Positions 7,922 to 16,535 of a stretch of DNA of 64,000 bases are shown here, piece after piece. The first letter of the stretch is position 1. Each line of letters opens with the position of its first letter. Where the stretch lies: assembly GCF_000423045.1 (NCBI RefSeq), contig NZ_AUHF01000001.1, positions 992,001-1,056,000 on the forward strand. Reading direction: 5' to 3'. Below the pieces are notes generated by a model, which saw only the letters and a program-made list of their open reading frames with translations, made no database searches and was not told where the DNA came from. The DNA is from Christiangramia portivictoriae DSM 23547. Its GTDB lineage: Bacteria; Bacteroidota; Bacteroidia; Flavobacteriales; Flavobacteriaceae. The position numbers were made by a program, and so were the translations under genes.

Positions 7922-9616
7922 TTAGTAAAGCAGTTGTGCCGTATTAATCAATTGCCATATGTGAAAACTACTATATTCTTGCCCTGATTGATACATTTTC
8001 CACTGGTTTTCAATCTCTTTTGCGTCAAACCATTCTGAGTAAGCAGAGAGCTTCAAATCTCGAATTTTCTCCTCCACGAATTCTTTTAATTCATCTCCCA
8101 GCCATTCTCGTTGCGGAGTTTGTAATGCGCGCTTTGGGGCATAAGAAATATCATCAGAAACCATTGGTTTTATTAATTCTCTCAGCAAAAATTTCTGACT
8201 GCCATCTGAAATTTTAAAACTTTTCGGTTGAGCAAATGCAAATTCCACAAGTCTGTAATCCAGGAATGGCTCCCTAAGTTCGATGCTGTAAGCCATGGAA
8301 ACCCTATCGTTAAAACGCAAAGCCCTGGGAATTTTTGTATAGAAGAGATCTCTGTATTGCAGGTTTAATAAAGTGTCTTTGAAGGGTTTTTCAAATTCCG
8401 GTTTACCAGCTAAACCGGCAAATTCCGGATCAAGCATATTCGGTTTAAATGGGGAAATTCCAGCAGTTCCCTGAATAGTAGAGTCGGAATTTTGAAAATA
8501 ATAATCATAACCGGCCCATTGTTCATCCATACCCTGGCCGTCCAGTAAAACCTTGATACCTTTTGCTGATGCCTGCTGAAAAATTTTTGAATAAGCCAGG
8601 GTAGGGATACCACCAAACGGTTCATCCTGAATAGTACATATAAAACTTAATCTTTCTTCAATTTCCTCGGCTTGCAATATTATCTTGTGCAGTGGGTTAT
8701 GAGTACGCTGAATCATCTTTTCAACCCATGGGATCTCGTCATATCTGGAGTCTCCTGTATAAAAAGTAAAGGCAGAAATATTATCGCTTCTTTGATATTG
8801 GTTTACCAGAGCAAGTAATAATGAGCTATCCACACCACCACTAAGATTGAATCCTACAGGCACGTCTGCTCTAAACCTTAATCTTATGGAATCCTTTAAT
8901 AATTCCAGATAATGATCTTTGGCTTCATCAAAATTTAATGCTTGCTGCAATACTATTCTATCCTTTAAACTATACCATTTTTCAGTTTTAAGCTTCCCGC
9001 TTTCAAATTGCAGACTATATCCGCCGGGTAATTGCAAAACATCTTTATAAAATGTTTCCCAGGGCATACCATAATTGCCGAATTGGAAATATGAAGACCA
9101 GACTTCCAGGTTAGGTTGATTTTTATCAGTCAGAGATTTGATCTCGCTGGCAAAATATAAATGGTTCTCATCTAATTTATAATAGAAAGGTTTGACGCCA
9201 AAACGATCTCTTGCAGCAAAAAGCTTTTTATCCTGATTATCCCAAATGGCGAAAGAGAACATGCCGTTAAATCTAGAAAGACATTCCTTACCCCAGAAAA
9301 TATAGGCTGCCAGTAAAACTTCAACATCAGATTGAGTTCTAAATTCGTAGGAATTTTTCAGCTGACTTTTTAATTCAGGATAGTTATAGATTTCTCCATT
9401 AAAGATTAAAACATATCTGCCTGAATTATCGATAAACGGCTCATTGGCATTTGCTGACAGGTCTATTATAGCGAGACGGTTATGGCCAAGTGCAGCATAG
9501 TTTTTATCAAAATATTTTTCGGTGTGATCCGGACCTCTGTGCCTTATTTTTTGCAGCATCCTTTCCAGGATTTTTGGATCTGGATTTGGGCCAACTATTC
9601 CTGCAATTCCGCACAT
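7922..9616 (-). CDS. asnB: Asparagine synthase (glutamine-hydrolysing), AsnB-like
   Basis: A 564-residue class II amidotransferase. The protein begins MCGIAGIVG, so after Met removal Cys is the N-terminal nucleophile of the glutaminase domain. Further glutaminase motifs are RHRGPD, LGHNRLAIIDL and FNGEIYNYPEL. The synthetase domain carries the PP-loop SGGVDSS at about residues 257-263 and the later GQGMDEQWAGY. It forms an AMP-activated carboxylate and transfers ammonia to it. In glycan loci such enzymes often amidate uronic acids rather than Asp. It is the last gene of a minus-strand operon (GT-GT-neuC-neuA-asnB), three bases after neuA, so its acceptor may be a sugar acid made in this pathway. 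That substrate is inference. Confidence 0.85.
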   Translation of the reverse strand: MCGIAGIVGPNPDPKILERMLQKIRHRGPDHTEKYFDKNYAALGHNRLAIIDLSANANEPFIDNSGRYVLIFNGEIYNYPELKSQLKNSYEFRTQSDVEVLLAAYIFWGKECLSRFNGMFSFAIWDNQDKKLFAARDRFGVKPFYYKLDENHLYFASEIKSLTDKNQPNLEVWSSYFQFGNYGMPWETFYKDVLQLPGGYSLQFESGKLKTEKWYSLKDRIVLQQALNFDEAKDHYLELLKDSIRLRFRADVPVGFNLSGGVDSSLLLALVNQYQRSDNISAFTFYTGDSRYDEIPWVEKMIQRTHNPLHKIILQAEEIEERLSFICTIQDEPFGGIPTLAYSKIFQQASAKGIKVLLDGQGMDEQWAGYDYYFQNSDSTIQGTAGISPFKPNMLDPEFAGLAGKPEFEKPFKDTLLNLQYRDLFYTKIPRALRFNDRVSMAYSIELREPFLDYRLVEFAFAQPKSFKISDGSQKFLLRELIKPMVSDDISYAPKRALQTPQREWLGDELKEFVEEKIRDLKLSAYSEWFDAKEIENQWKMYQSGQEYSSFHIWQLINTAQLLY

Positions 9617-9619
9617 ACA

Positions 9620-10315
9620 CTAAAAATTATATCGCTTCAGCAAACCTTCCGCTTTCTGCCAGTCTGAAACAGTATCAATATTTACATAAGGATCTTGAGT
9701 AGTATCGATAAAACCAATTTTTTGACCGAATAAGCTATTCTGTTCTACAATCACGTCGGTTTTGATTAGATATATTGCCCCATCCCGATGATAAGCTGTC
9801 GGTAGCTCCTGTCTTCGGGAAATTATCTGCTTTTCACCCGTGGCCAGTTTCAGGTGGCCGTCCACATTTTTAAAAATCCAATGTGGATTAAACTCCTGCG
9901 GTACCTGCCTTACGGTAATCAAGGAATCAAAGTCATTATCCGTAAATCTTTTGATGGCTTCGTCAATCAAACCGTTTTTACGAAAGGGCGTTGTAGGCTG
10001 TAATAAACAGATCGCATCATAATAAATTTCCCTTTCAACAAAATAATTTAAGGCATGCTTTATTACTGCCAGGCTTGACGTATGATCTTCGGCAAGTTTT
10101 CCAGGTCTTTTGAAAGGAGCCTCAACACCCAATTTTTGAACTGTCTCGATGATCTGATCATCATCACTACTTGTAATTAGGAAATCTAGGTTTTCCGATT
10201 TTTTAGCACTCTCAATAGTATATTGAATTAAGGGTTTTTTGCCGAGAATTTTAATATTCTTTCCGGGAATACCCTTACTTCCACCTCTCGCCGGGATAAG
10301 ACCTAATATTTTCAT
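9620..10315 (-). CDS. neuA: CMP-nonulosonic acid (acylneuraminate) cytidylyltransferase
   Basis: A 231-residue cytosolic enzyme. It starts MKILGLIPARGGSKGIPGKN, which contains the CTP-binding signature ARGGSKGIPGKN of CMP-sialic acid and CMP-Kdo synthetases. LLQPTTPFR (about residues 103-111) and the later YHRDGAIYLI and DPYVNIDTVSDW are typical of the NeuA/PseF/LegF branch rather than KdsB. It transfers CMP from CTP to the anomeric hydroxyl of a nine-carbon acid. neuC lies 18 bases upstream and asnB follows directly. The matching synthase gene neuB is about 32 kb away on the other strand. Sequence alone does not separate Neu5Ac from legionaminic-type substrates. Confidence 0.87.
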   Translation of the reverse strand: MKILGLIPARGGSKGIPGKNIKILGKKPLIQYTIESAKKSENLDFLITSSDDDQIIETVQKLGVEAPFKRPGKLAEDHTSSLAVIKHALNYFVEREIYYDAICLLQPTTPFRKNGLIDEAIKRFTDNDFDSLITVRQVPQEFNPHWIFKNVDGHLKLATGEKQIISRRQELPTAYHRDGAIYLIKTDVIVEQNSLFGQKIGFIDTTQDPYVNIDTVSDWQKAEGLLKRYNF

Positions 10316-10333
10316 TTATTCTGATTTTGAAAA

Positions 10334-11491
10334 TTAATAGGTGATCGTTTTATAAGATTTAAGATTGCTATCGGCTATAATCTCGGCTATTTTTTTGCCG
10401 GAATTTCCAGTTCCATAAATTTCTGAAGATTGAAAATGGGCTTTTTCGATGCCTTGCTTTGTCGCTTGGATAATTTCAGAAGCATCGTACTTTACGTTTT
10501 TTACATTTTCAGCTTTTAGCCTCCTGTTTTGTCTCGTTCCTATATTTACAACCGGAATTCCGAGATAGGAACATTCCCGGATTCCCACGCTGGAATTGCC
10601 TATAAGTGCTTTGGAATTTTTTAAAAGTCTTAAAAAATCCATAGGTTCCATATTTTTGAAAAATCTAATATTCCGTAGATCATTTGTTTCACGGAATGAC
10701 CTTATGCCGTTTGAAGTCCCATCAGCTCCGGCATCCAAGTTAGGCCAGAACCAGAAACAGGGATAATTTAATTTTTCAATCGCTTTTAAGGTTTCTGTTA
10801 TATGTTTTTTAGACTCAGCGTATTCCGTAGTTACCGGATGTTGCATTACCACAATATAGCCATCTTTCCAGTTACCAATTTTACCAACACCTCCATACTT
10901 TTCAATTGGATCGAAATCCAGCTGTGGATTTTTGAGAACTTTACTGGCAAGATCTATGGAGGGACAACCTGTGTTTATTACGGTTTCGGGATCTTCCCCT
11001 AACTTTATAACCCTTCCCATGGCATCATCACTGGAAACCAGGTGTAAATCTGCCAGTTTGGTATTGCAATGCCGTACTTTTTCGTCGATATTACCCGTCA
11101 CTTCTCCTCCCTGGATATGAATAAGCGGAATATTCTGATATGCTGCGGCAATGGAAGTTGCGATGGTCTCAAAACGATCGGCTATGGTTACCACAGCGTC
11201 AGGTTTTAAATTATAGAATACATTGGTTAACTCCATAAGGCCTAAACCTGTAGTTTTGGCCATAGTGGTTGGATTTTCACCTTCCAGAACCATAAAAACT
11301 TTGGCATCTGCAGTAAAACCGTCCTTTTCAATAAAATCTATGGTGTTACCATATTTATCAAGAAGGGCTGAACCTGCAATCACAAGCTGAAGTTGAAGCT
11401 TAGGATGTTTTTTAATTGCCTCCAGGGCAGTTTTTATCCTGCTGTAGGAAGGTCTGGCGGTAATGACGACGCATATTTTGCGTTTTTCCAT
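10334..11491 (-). CDS. neuC: UDP-GlcNAc 2-epimerase, hydrolysing (NeuC/LegG type)
   Basis: A 385-residue GT-B-fold epimerase. The N-terminal VVITARPSYSRIKTALEAI and the C-terminal GNSSVGIRECSYLGIPVVNI plus GTRQNRRLKAENV segments match the hydrolysing NeuC branch rather than WecB. NeuC releases UDP and gives free ManNAc (or a 2,4-diacetamido analogue in the LegG variant), the substrate for NeuB. It is 18 bases upstream of neuA on the same strand, and 76 bases separate it from the upstream glycosyltransferase gene. No LegB-type dehydratase is in the window, which makes a Neu5Ac-like route somewhat more likely than legionaminic acid, although enzymes encoded elsewhere could change this. Confidence 0.87.
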   Translation of the reverse strand: MEKRKICVVITARPSYSRIKTALEAIKKHPKLQLQLVIAGSALLDKYGNTIDFIEKDGFTADAKVFMVLEGENPTTMAKTTGLGLMELTNVFYNLKPDAVVTIADRFETIATSIAAAYQNIPLIHIQGGEVTGNIDEKVRHCNTKLADLHLVSSDDAMGRVIKLGEDPETVINTGCPSIDLASKVLKNPQLDFDPIEKYGGVGKIGNWKDGYIVVMQHPVTTEYAESKKHITETLKAIEKLNYPCFWFWPNLDAGADGTSNGIRSFRETNDLRNIRFFKNMEPMDFLRLLKNSKALIGNSSVGIRECSYLGIPVVNIGTRQNRRLKAENVKNVKYDASEIIQATKQGIEKAHFQSSEIYGTGNSGKKIAEIIADSNLKSYKTITY

Positions 11492-11567
11492 ATGAAAAGG
11501 ATCTAAGGCTAATGTAAAAAATGATATCTATTTATTAATCGGATTTACTTTGAAATGATAATTTATC

Positions 11568-12704
11568 TCAATGGCTTATTTTTTCGTAAAATTCCAGATT
11601 GCGTGCTACAATCGTTTCCACGGAAAAGTTTTCTAAAATATAATTTCTGGCGGAAACACCAATTTCATTGCGTTTATCATCATTTTCCAGAAGTTGATCA
11701 ATTTTTTCACTGGCTTCATGATGGCTGGCAGGTTTCACCATACAGCCGGTAATATTATTTTTAATAATTTCAGTCGCCCAACCAATATTAGAGGTAACCA
11801 CTGCCTTTCCCATAGACATGGCTTCAAGCCAGGCCATGGGAAATGCCTCGGCATAACTTAAAAAAACTATGACTTTAGCTTTAGCTATCTCATTTTTCAA
11901 ATGATTTTGATCCAGATTCCCTAACCACTTTACATTTTTTCGGGCTTGGGTAGATAGTTTTTCCATAAACAGTTCTTTTGTCGATCTTCCTGTTATGGCA
12001 TCAACGACATCATTGCCGGCAATATTTAAAGTGATGTGCCTATCTCCATTCGATATTAGGTTGAAAACTTCCGCAAGCTCCAGAATTCCTTTTTTTCTGA
12101 TAATGGAACCAAAATATAAGATGGAATTCTCAGGTAAAATTTCTTTGTTCGGTTTAAAAAAATCAGTGTCCACTCCATTGGGAATAACTATAATTTCTTT
12201 CTTCAGTTGAAATAGATTTTTAGTTACTTCAGCAGAAAAATTGCTTACCGCTATTATATGATCTGCATTACGAATCGCTAATTTCTCAAACCAGAAATTC
12301 TTTTTTTTCTGAGGACGGTTCTCCAAATAACAAAAATAAGTGTCGCTTCCATGTACCCGTAAAACTAAGGAACATCTCAATTTCATAAATGCGGTGACAC
12401 CGGTCCAGTCTGGTGCCTCTAGGGCATCAATTCTATCGGTATCTATATATTTATTCACGTAATTCTGTATAAATTTCCGATGAAGATACCAGCCCATAAA
12501 TCTGAATTTCGGCCGGGAAATGATGTGCAATTTAAAATCACCTTCAGTATGAACCGCATCATGATTTTGTCCATAAACGAAAACCGACACTTTAATTCCT
12601 TTTCGAAGCAAACCCGTTATCAAGCTTTTAATACTATTTCCTAATCCGGCAGAGCGACTGGTCTCGGTATAAGGAAATTCTGGCGTAAGGAATGCTAAAT
12701 GCAT
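11568..12704 (-). CDS. Glycosyltransferase family 4
   Basis: A 378-residue GT-B enzyme beginning MHLAFLTPEFPYTETSRSAG with the Gly-rich loop GLGNSIKSLI for acceptor/phosphate contacts. The donor half has IPNGVDTDFFKP, SILYFGSIIRKKGILEL and the EX7E-type region FLSYAEAFPMAWLEAMSMGKAVV, where the two Glu contact the nucleotide sugar. A retaining cytoplasmic glycosyltransferase; the sugar cannot be named. The stop codon of the upstream gene (12704-14110) overlaps its ATG by one base. It sits inside the operon that makes the CMP-nonulosonate, so it may build the glycan that carries or receives that sugar. Confidence 0.85.
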   Translation of the reverse strand: MHLAFLTPEFPYTETSRSAGLGNSIKSLITGLLRKGIKVSVFVYGQNHDAVHTEGDFKLHIISRPKFRFMGWYLHRKFIQNYVNKYIDTDRIDALEAPDWTGVTAFMKLRCSLVLRVHGSDTYFCYLENRPQKKKNFWFEKLAIRNADHIIAVSNFSAEVTKNLFQLKKEIIVIPNGVDTDFFKPNKEILPENSILYFGSIIRKKGILELAEVFNLISNGDRHITLNIAGNDVVDAITGRSTKELFMEKLSTQARKNVKWLGNLDQNHLKNEIAKAKVIVFLSYAEAFPMAWLEAMSMGKAVVTSNIGWATEIIKNNITGCMVKPASHHEASEKIDQLLENDDKRNEIGVSARNYILENFSVETIVARNLEFYEKISH

Positions 12705-14110
12705 TATTCTGTAATTTCAGTTAAACTTGCCCAGATTCTTTCTGAAGCTTTATCTGCAGGAACTTTATTAATGGTTTCAAACCATTTTAACGCGGCATTA
12801 ACCGTTTCAGTATTTTCATTTAAAACCATTTTAATTTTATCACCTATATCAGATCGGGAATTTAACCAGAAGACCGGGGATCTTTGAGGCATAGACCTGA
12901 AATGAATGAACTGATAAACCTTTTCATGAGTCCAGTTTTCACTTTGCTTATCTGAAACATCGTAGTTTATAAAGAGACACGGTTTATTCAGTAAGGCAGC
13001 ATCAAAAACCATGGAGGATCCCAGGTTGATCACCATTTCGCAGTGCTTAATTGTATTAATTAAAAGTGGGAGATCTTCAGCTATAGGCAAAACGGTATTC
13101 CAGTTTTGTCCCATTTTCTCCCATGCCGGCTCAATAGCTGTGATCAGGTTTTCATATTTTTTCAGTATTTCAACATATCGAGTCGAAAAATCGGTTGGGC
13201 ATCTGCGAAAAATTATTTTAAGATGGTAACCATTGTTATTTAATTTTTCCACATTTTCAGCAACGTCCTCTAAATATTGAGGGTCATCAGGACAGGTGGT
13301 CACGTCGTCCCCACTGTACAGAATATATTTTTTTAAAGGGTCTAAATCACAATGTTTAAAAAAAGAACTCCTGCTTTGGTATGATGATTCATCATTATGC
13401 ATTTCAAATTGCGGGGTGCCGGTCACCTTGATTTTTTCAGCTGATATAAAAGGATAATAATATTGTAATTCCTTTTTCATGAAATTGCTCCATACAAAAT
13501 AAAAATCTGGAGCGGTTACCATGGTTGCTTTTGGCAGGTTATCCCAGGAGAATATAAAAGTAGCCGTTGGAATATTTAAATCCTGTGCAGCAGTTAAAGG
13601 TGAAACAGCGGTCAAAGGGCGCTGATTGGTACAAAAAACCACATCCGGTTTATATTTCTTCAAAACTTTCAGGCAATCTTTATAATAATCACTTTTTCTT
13701 TCTGAAGCCTTTAGTTTTTTTCTAAGAACTTTTAATCCTTCTTCGCCGGTATGTTTTTTTCTAAGTGCGTAAATCACACTGTTCTTAATTAGCGATTTAA
13801 AATTTTTCGATTTAGAGGGGAACCGGTAAAAGGAATATACAGGGTCATTGAATTTATTTTCAAAATGCTCCAGTTCCGTTTCAATTTTTGCTCTTTTGAT
13901 AAGGTCTGAATAAGCTTTTGGCCTTGGATTCAATTTGATGTCCTTAATTCCGATTGAAGCAAGATCAAACGGAGTTGCATTCCAGAATATAACTTCCCAG
14001 CCTAGTTCTTCTCCGAGCTTTACGAATGAAGTAAAAGCAAAATTTCTAATTCCTACACCATCAGGAAGGAGAATGAAAATTCTTTTCTTAGGAATAGATT
14101 TATTTGCCAT
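12704..14110 (-). CDS. Putative GT-B glycosyltransferase of uncertain family (sialyltransferase candidate)
   Basis: A 468-residue protein starting MANKSIPKKRIFILLPDGVG. Two Rossmann-like halves are suggested: FILLPDGVGIRNFAF at the N-terminus, a mid segment TATFIFSWDNLPKATMV, and a C-terminal donor-side segment VINLGSSMVFDAALLNKPC like those in CDP-glycerol/Kdo-type GT-B enzymes. A long basic helical stretch (about residues 95-160) is inserted in the N-terminal half. I recognise no CAZy family. As first gene of the operon with neuC and neuA it is a reasonable candidate for the transferase using the CMP-sugar, but this is context only. A perfect -7 box lies four bases before its ATG, so the mRNA may be leaderless. 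Confidence 0.6.
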   Translation of the reverse strand: MANKSIPKKRIFILLPDGVGIRNFAFTSFVKLGEELGWEVIFWNATPFDLASIGIKDIKLNPRPKAYSDLIKRAKIETELEHFENKFNDPVYSFYRFPSKSKNFKSLIKNSVIYALRKKHTGEEGLKVLRKKLKASERKSDYYKDCLKVLKKYKPDVVFCTNQRPLTAVSPLTAAQDLNIPTATFIFSWDNLPKATMVTAPDFYFVWSNFMKKELQYYYPFISAEKIKVTGTPQFEMHNDESSYQSRSSFFKHCDLDPLKKYILYSGDDVTTCPDDPQYLEDVAENVEKLNNNGYHLKIIFRRCPTDFSTRYVEILKKYENLITAIEPAWEKMGQNWNTVLPIAEDLPLLINTIKHCEMVINLGSSMVFDAALLNKPCLFINYDVSDKQSENWTHEKVYQFIHFRSMPQRSPVFWLNSRSDIGDKIKMVLNENTETVNAALKWFETINKVPADKASERIWASLTEITE

Positions 14111-14114
14111 TGTT

Positions 14115-14122
14115 CAAATATA
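14115..14122 (-). promoter_or_regulatory. Promoter -7 box for the GT-GT-neuC-neuA-asnB operon
   Basis: Minus-strand TATATTTG matches TAnnTTTG perfectly and is identical to the wza box. It is only four bases (AACA) upstream of the ATG at 14110, so transcription would begin at or next to the start codon. A TTG about 22 bases upstream of the box (minus strand, near 14145) could serve as the -33 element with slightly long spacing. Confidence 0.5.
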
Positions 14123-14185
14123 TAAAATCGACAGGTTCTTAAATCAAGCACAACGTGAGTAATTCTTTACGGAAAATTCCTTTCT

Positions 14186-15715
14186 TTGTTTCTAAACCAA
14201 ATATCTTCTTCTGTGCTTTCTAAGCTTATAAAATTCTTTACACAGGAATATATTTTTTTTCTTTTCCTTGGTACTTTGGGTGCTATTTGTCTGTATTGGA
14301 TGGTTAAGCCGCATAATGTTGGATTTTCACCAGATTCAATGGCATACCTGGAAATGGCTGAAAATTTTTCTACTGGTAAAGGTTTTGTAAATGCCGATGG
14401 TGATATAATAAGTCACTGGCCTCCACTTTATTCTACAGCTATAGCATTAACGGCAAAAATTACCGGATTAAGAATTATAGAGAGTGGCATAATATTACAA
14501 CCATTTTTGCTTTTTACAACAATTATAATATTTTTCTTTATTTTAAAGAAACTGAAAGTAAACAACTATCTTGTTTACTACTCAGGTTTACTCCTAATCC
14601 TTTCGCCGTTAATAGGTAACTTTCCATGGTATTTATCGGAGGGATTGTTCTATGTGTTTTTATTGTTCAGTTTTTACTTTCTACTGAAATGGCATGAGAG
14701 CAGAAAAAGAAGGTATCTAATTATTATGGGTTTTTTCTGTGGACTTCTTTTCCTTACTAGGTATGCAGGAATTGGTTTTATTGGAGGTTATCTTTTAGTT
14801 GTAGCTATCTTTAATATTACGACACCTATCGGTAAGATAAAGGATGTAATGTCTGTATTATTTCCTTTAATCTTAAGCATTATTCCCTGGTTTCTTTATA
14901 TCTATACAGTGAAAGAAAATGCGACTGTACGGCATTTTGATGTTCATATAATCTCAACTTCCAAGCTTATGGACCTTTTAAAAGTTTTTGGATTTTGGTT
15001 TCTGGGAAGTACAATAGCGAGAATAAGCTTTGCCTTTTTTATGGTGTATTGTTTGTTATTCTTTTTTAAAAGGGGAAGGTCTTTCAGAAAACTTATCAAA
15101 AGTTTTTATAAACGATTTTCTGCTAAGGTGTTAATTATTTTTTTGCTTTGCTTTATATATATAAGTTTTCTAATAATTTCTATTTCTTTCTACGATTCCT
15201 GGACGCCCCTGGATAGTCGTATTCTTTCACCGGTTTTCATTTTTATTTTCATTCTTGTCCTATTATTTCTTCAGTACTTACATGAAAAAAGATTTTTCAC
15301 TGTTTTAATAGCGGGTTGTTTTTTTTTATTTCTGAGTTTTAGTACTTTAACTTTTCCCTCACATCAAAATCACCTTTTACGCGGGAAAGGATATACCAGA
15401 GAGAAATGGAGACAATCTGAAACGCTTGAGAGATGGAAGAAAGCAAGTAGACCTGTTCAAGTATTTACCAATGCAACGGAATTAGGATATATACATCTTG
15501 GCGAAAGATTTGAACTTCTGCCTTTAAAAGAAAAAAAAGATGAAATTAATAATTTGCTCGAAATGGTGAAGGATGGAAAAGCAGAAATTATATTCCTCAA
15601 CGAGGTAAATTGGAAAAATGATTTGGTTGGTCCACGCCTTTTATTAAGGGACACTAGTGATTTACATATTCACTTTTTTAGTGACGGTTTTATCATTAGA
15701 TCTACCTTTGAATAA
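14186..15715 (+). CDS. GT-C membrane glycosyltransferase (ArnT/PMT-like)
   Basis: A 509-residue protein with about 11-12 hydrophobic helices and a soluble C-terminal part (about 400-509). After the first helix comes SPDSMAYLEMAENFSTGKGF, where the acidic residues resemble the catalytic loop of GT-C enzymes that use polyprenyl-phosphate sugars on the periplasmic side. The start is a TTG at 14186 (MFLNQISSS); no in-frame ATG keeps the first helix intact, but the start remains uncertain. The convergent neighbour at 15702 is a polyprenyl-phosphate sugar synthase, exactly the donor-making partner such an enzyme needs; the two genes share their last 14 bases. Confidence 0.75.
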   Translation: MFLNQISSSVLSKLIKFFTQEYIFFLFLGTLGAICLYWMVKPHNVGFSPDSMAYLEMAENFSTGKGFVNADGDIISHWPPLYSTAIALTAKITGLRIIESGIILQPFLLFTTIIIFFFILKKLKVNNYLVYYSGLLLILSPLIGNFPWYLSEGLFYVFLLFSFYFLLKWHESRKRRYLIIMGFFCGLLFLTRYAGIGFIGGYLLVVAIFNITTPIGKIKDVMSVLFPLILSIIPWFLYIYTVKENATVRHFDVHIISTSKLMDLLKVFGFWFLGSTIARISFAFFMVYCLLFFFKRGRSFRKLIKSFYKRFSAKVLIIFLLCFIYISFLIISISFYDSWTPLDSRILSPVFIFIFILVLLFLQYLHEKRFFTVLIAGCFFLFLSFSTLTFPSHQNHLLRGKGYTREKWRQSETLERWKKASRPVQVFTNATELGYIHLGERFELLPLKEKKDEINNLLEMVKDGKAEIIFLNEVNWKNDLVGPRLLLRDTSDLHIHFFSDGFIIRSTFE

Positions 15716-16412
15716 AGTTGTATTTGAATACACACCATAAAGCTCTCAATCCATCTTTCCAATTGATCTTTTTTCCTTCATCATAGGTCCTCCCATAATA
15801 GGAAATTCCTACTTCATAAATTCTTATTCCCTTTATTCTGCTTATTTTGGCTGTGATCTCCGGCTCCATTCCAAATCTATTTTCCTCGATTTCAATTTTC
15901 TTTAAAATTTCCGCTCTAAACATCTTAAACCCAGTTTCCATATCAGTAAGATTAAGATTGGTGAAAGCATTACTTAAAGTAGTGAGAAATTTATTCCCTA
16001 TGGTATGCCAGAAAAAAAGTATTCGGTGAGCATTACCACCCATAAATCTCGATCCGTAAACCACATCTGCCTTTCCGTCCAAAAGAGGTTGCAGAAGGAT
16101 GTGATATTCCCGCGGATCATATTCAAGGTCTGCATCCTGAATGATAATATAATCTCCTGTTGCCATAGTTATTGCCTGGCGTATTGCAGCGCCTTTCCCA
16201 CGGTTAAACGGCTGATCCCATAATAATATAGTAAAGCCAGAATTTTCTTGCTGGTATTGCAGGATATTTTCTTTTGTTTTGTCTGTTGAAGCATCATTGA
16301 TAATAATTACCTCCTTCTGAAGACCTATGCTTACATTTTTTAAAATATCAAGAAGATGAATTATAGTATTTTCCTCATTAAAAATAGGAATTAAAATAGA
16401 TAGAGTTTTCAC
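15702..16412 (-). CDS. Polyprenyl-phosphate sugar synthase, DPM1/GtrB-like GT2
   Basis: A 236-residue GT2 enzyme: LSILIPIFNEENTIIHLL at the N-terminus, IIINDASTDKT, the DxD motif in IQDADLEYDP (about residues 91-100), VVYGSRFMGG and the DMETGFKMFR segment. This matches dolichyl/undecaprenyl-phosphate mannose or glucose synthases. No C-terminal transmembrane pair is present, so it is the soluble DPM1-like form. The product would feed a periplasmic GT-C enzyme, plausibly the adjacent one at 14186, whose 3' end overlaps this gene. It is a single-gene minus-strand unit between plus-strand genes. Confidence 0.82.
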   Translation of the reverse strand: MKTLSILIPIFNEENTIIHLLDILKNVSIGLQKEVIIINDASTDKTKENILQYQQENSGFTILLWDQPFNRGKGAAIRQAITMATGDYIIIQDADLEYDPREYHILLQPLLDGKADVVYGSRFMGGNAHRILFFWHTIGNKFLTTLSNAFTNLNLTDMETGFKMFRAEILKKIEIEENRFGMEPEITAKISRIKGIRIYEVGISYYGRTYDEGKKINWKDGLRALWCVFKYNFIQR

Positions 16413-16522
16413 AAGATTTATTTAAAAAGTCAGGACTAATATATTCTTTTGTAGGAAGTTTTTAGGAATAAATGTTTTATCTAAATATCACGCTCCTGAT
16501 ATGGTAGGTTTATAAAAACGAG

Positions 16523-16530
16523 TATTTTTG
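16523..16530 (+). promoter_or_regulatory. Possible -7 box before the pyruvyltransferase/exporter operon
   Basis: TATTTTTG fits TAnnTTTG and lies five bases before the ATG at 16536. This would again give a leaderless or almost leaderless message at the head of the long plus-strand run that includes wzm and wzt. No good -33 box was seen. Confidence 0.4.
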
Positions 16531-16535
16531 GTTCT

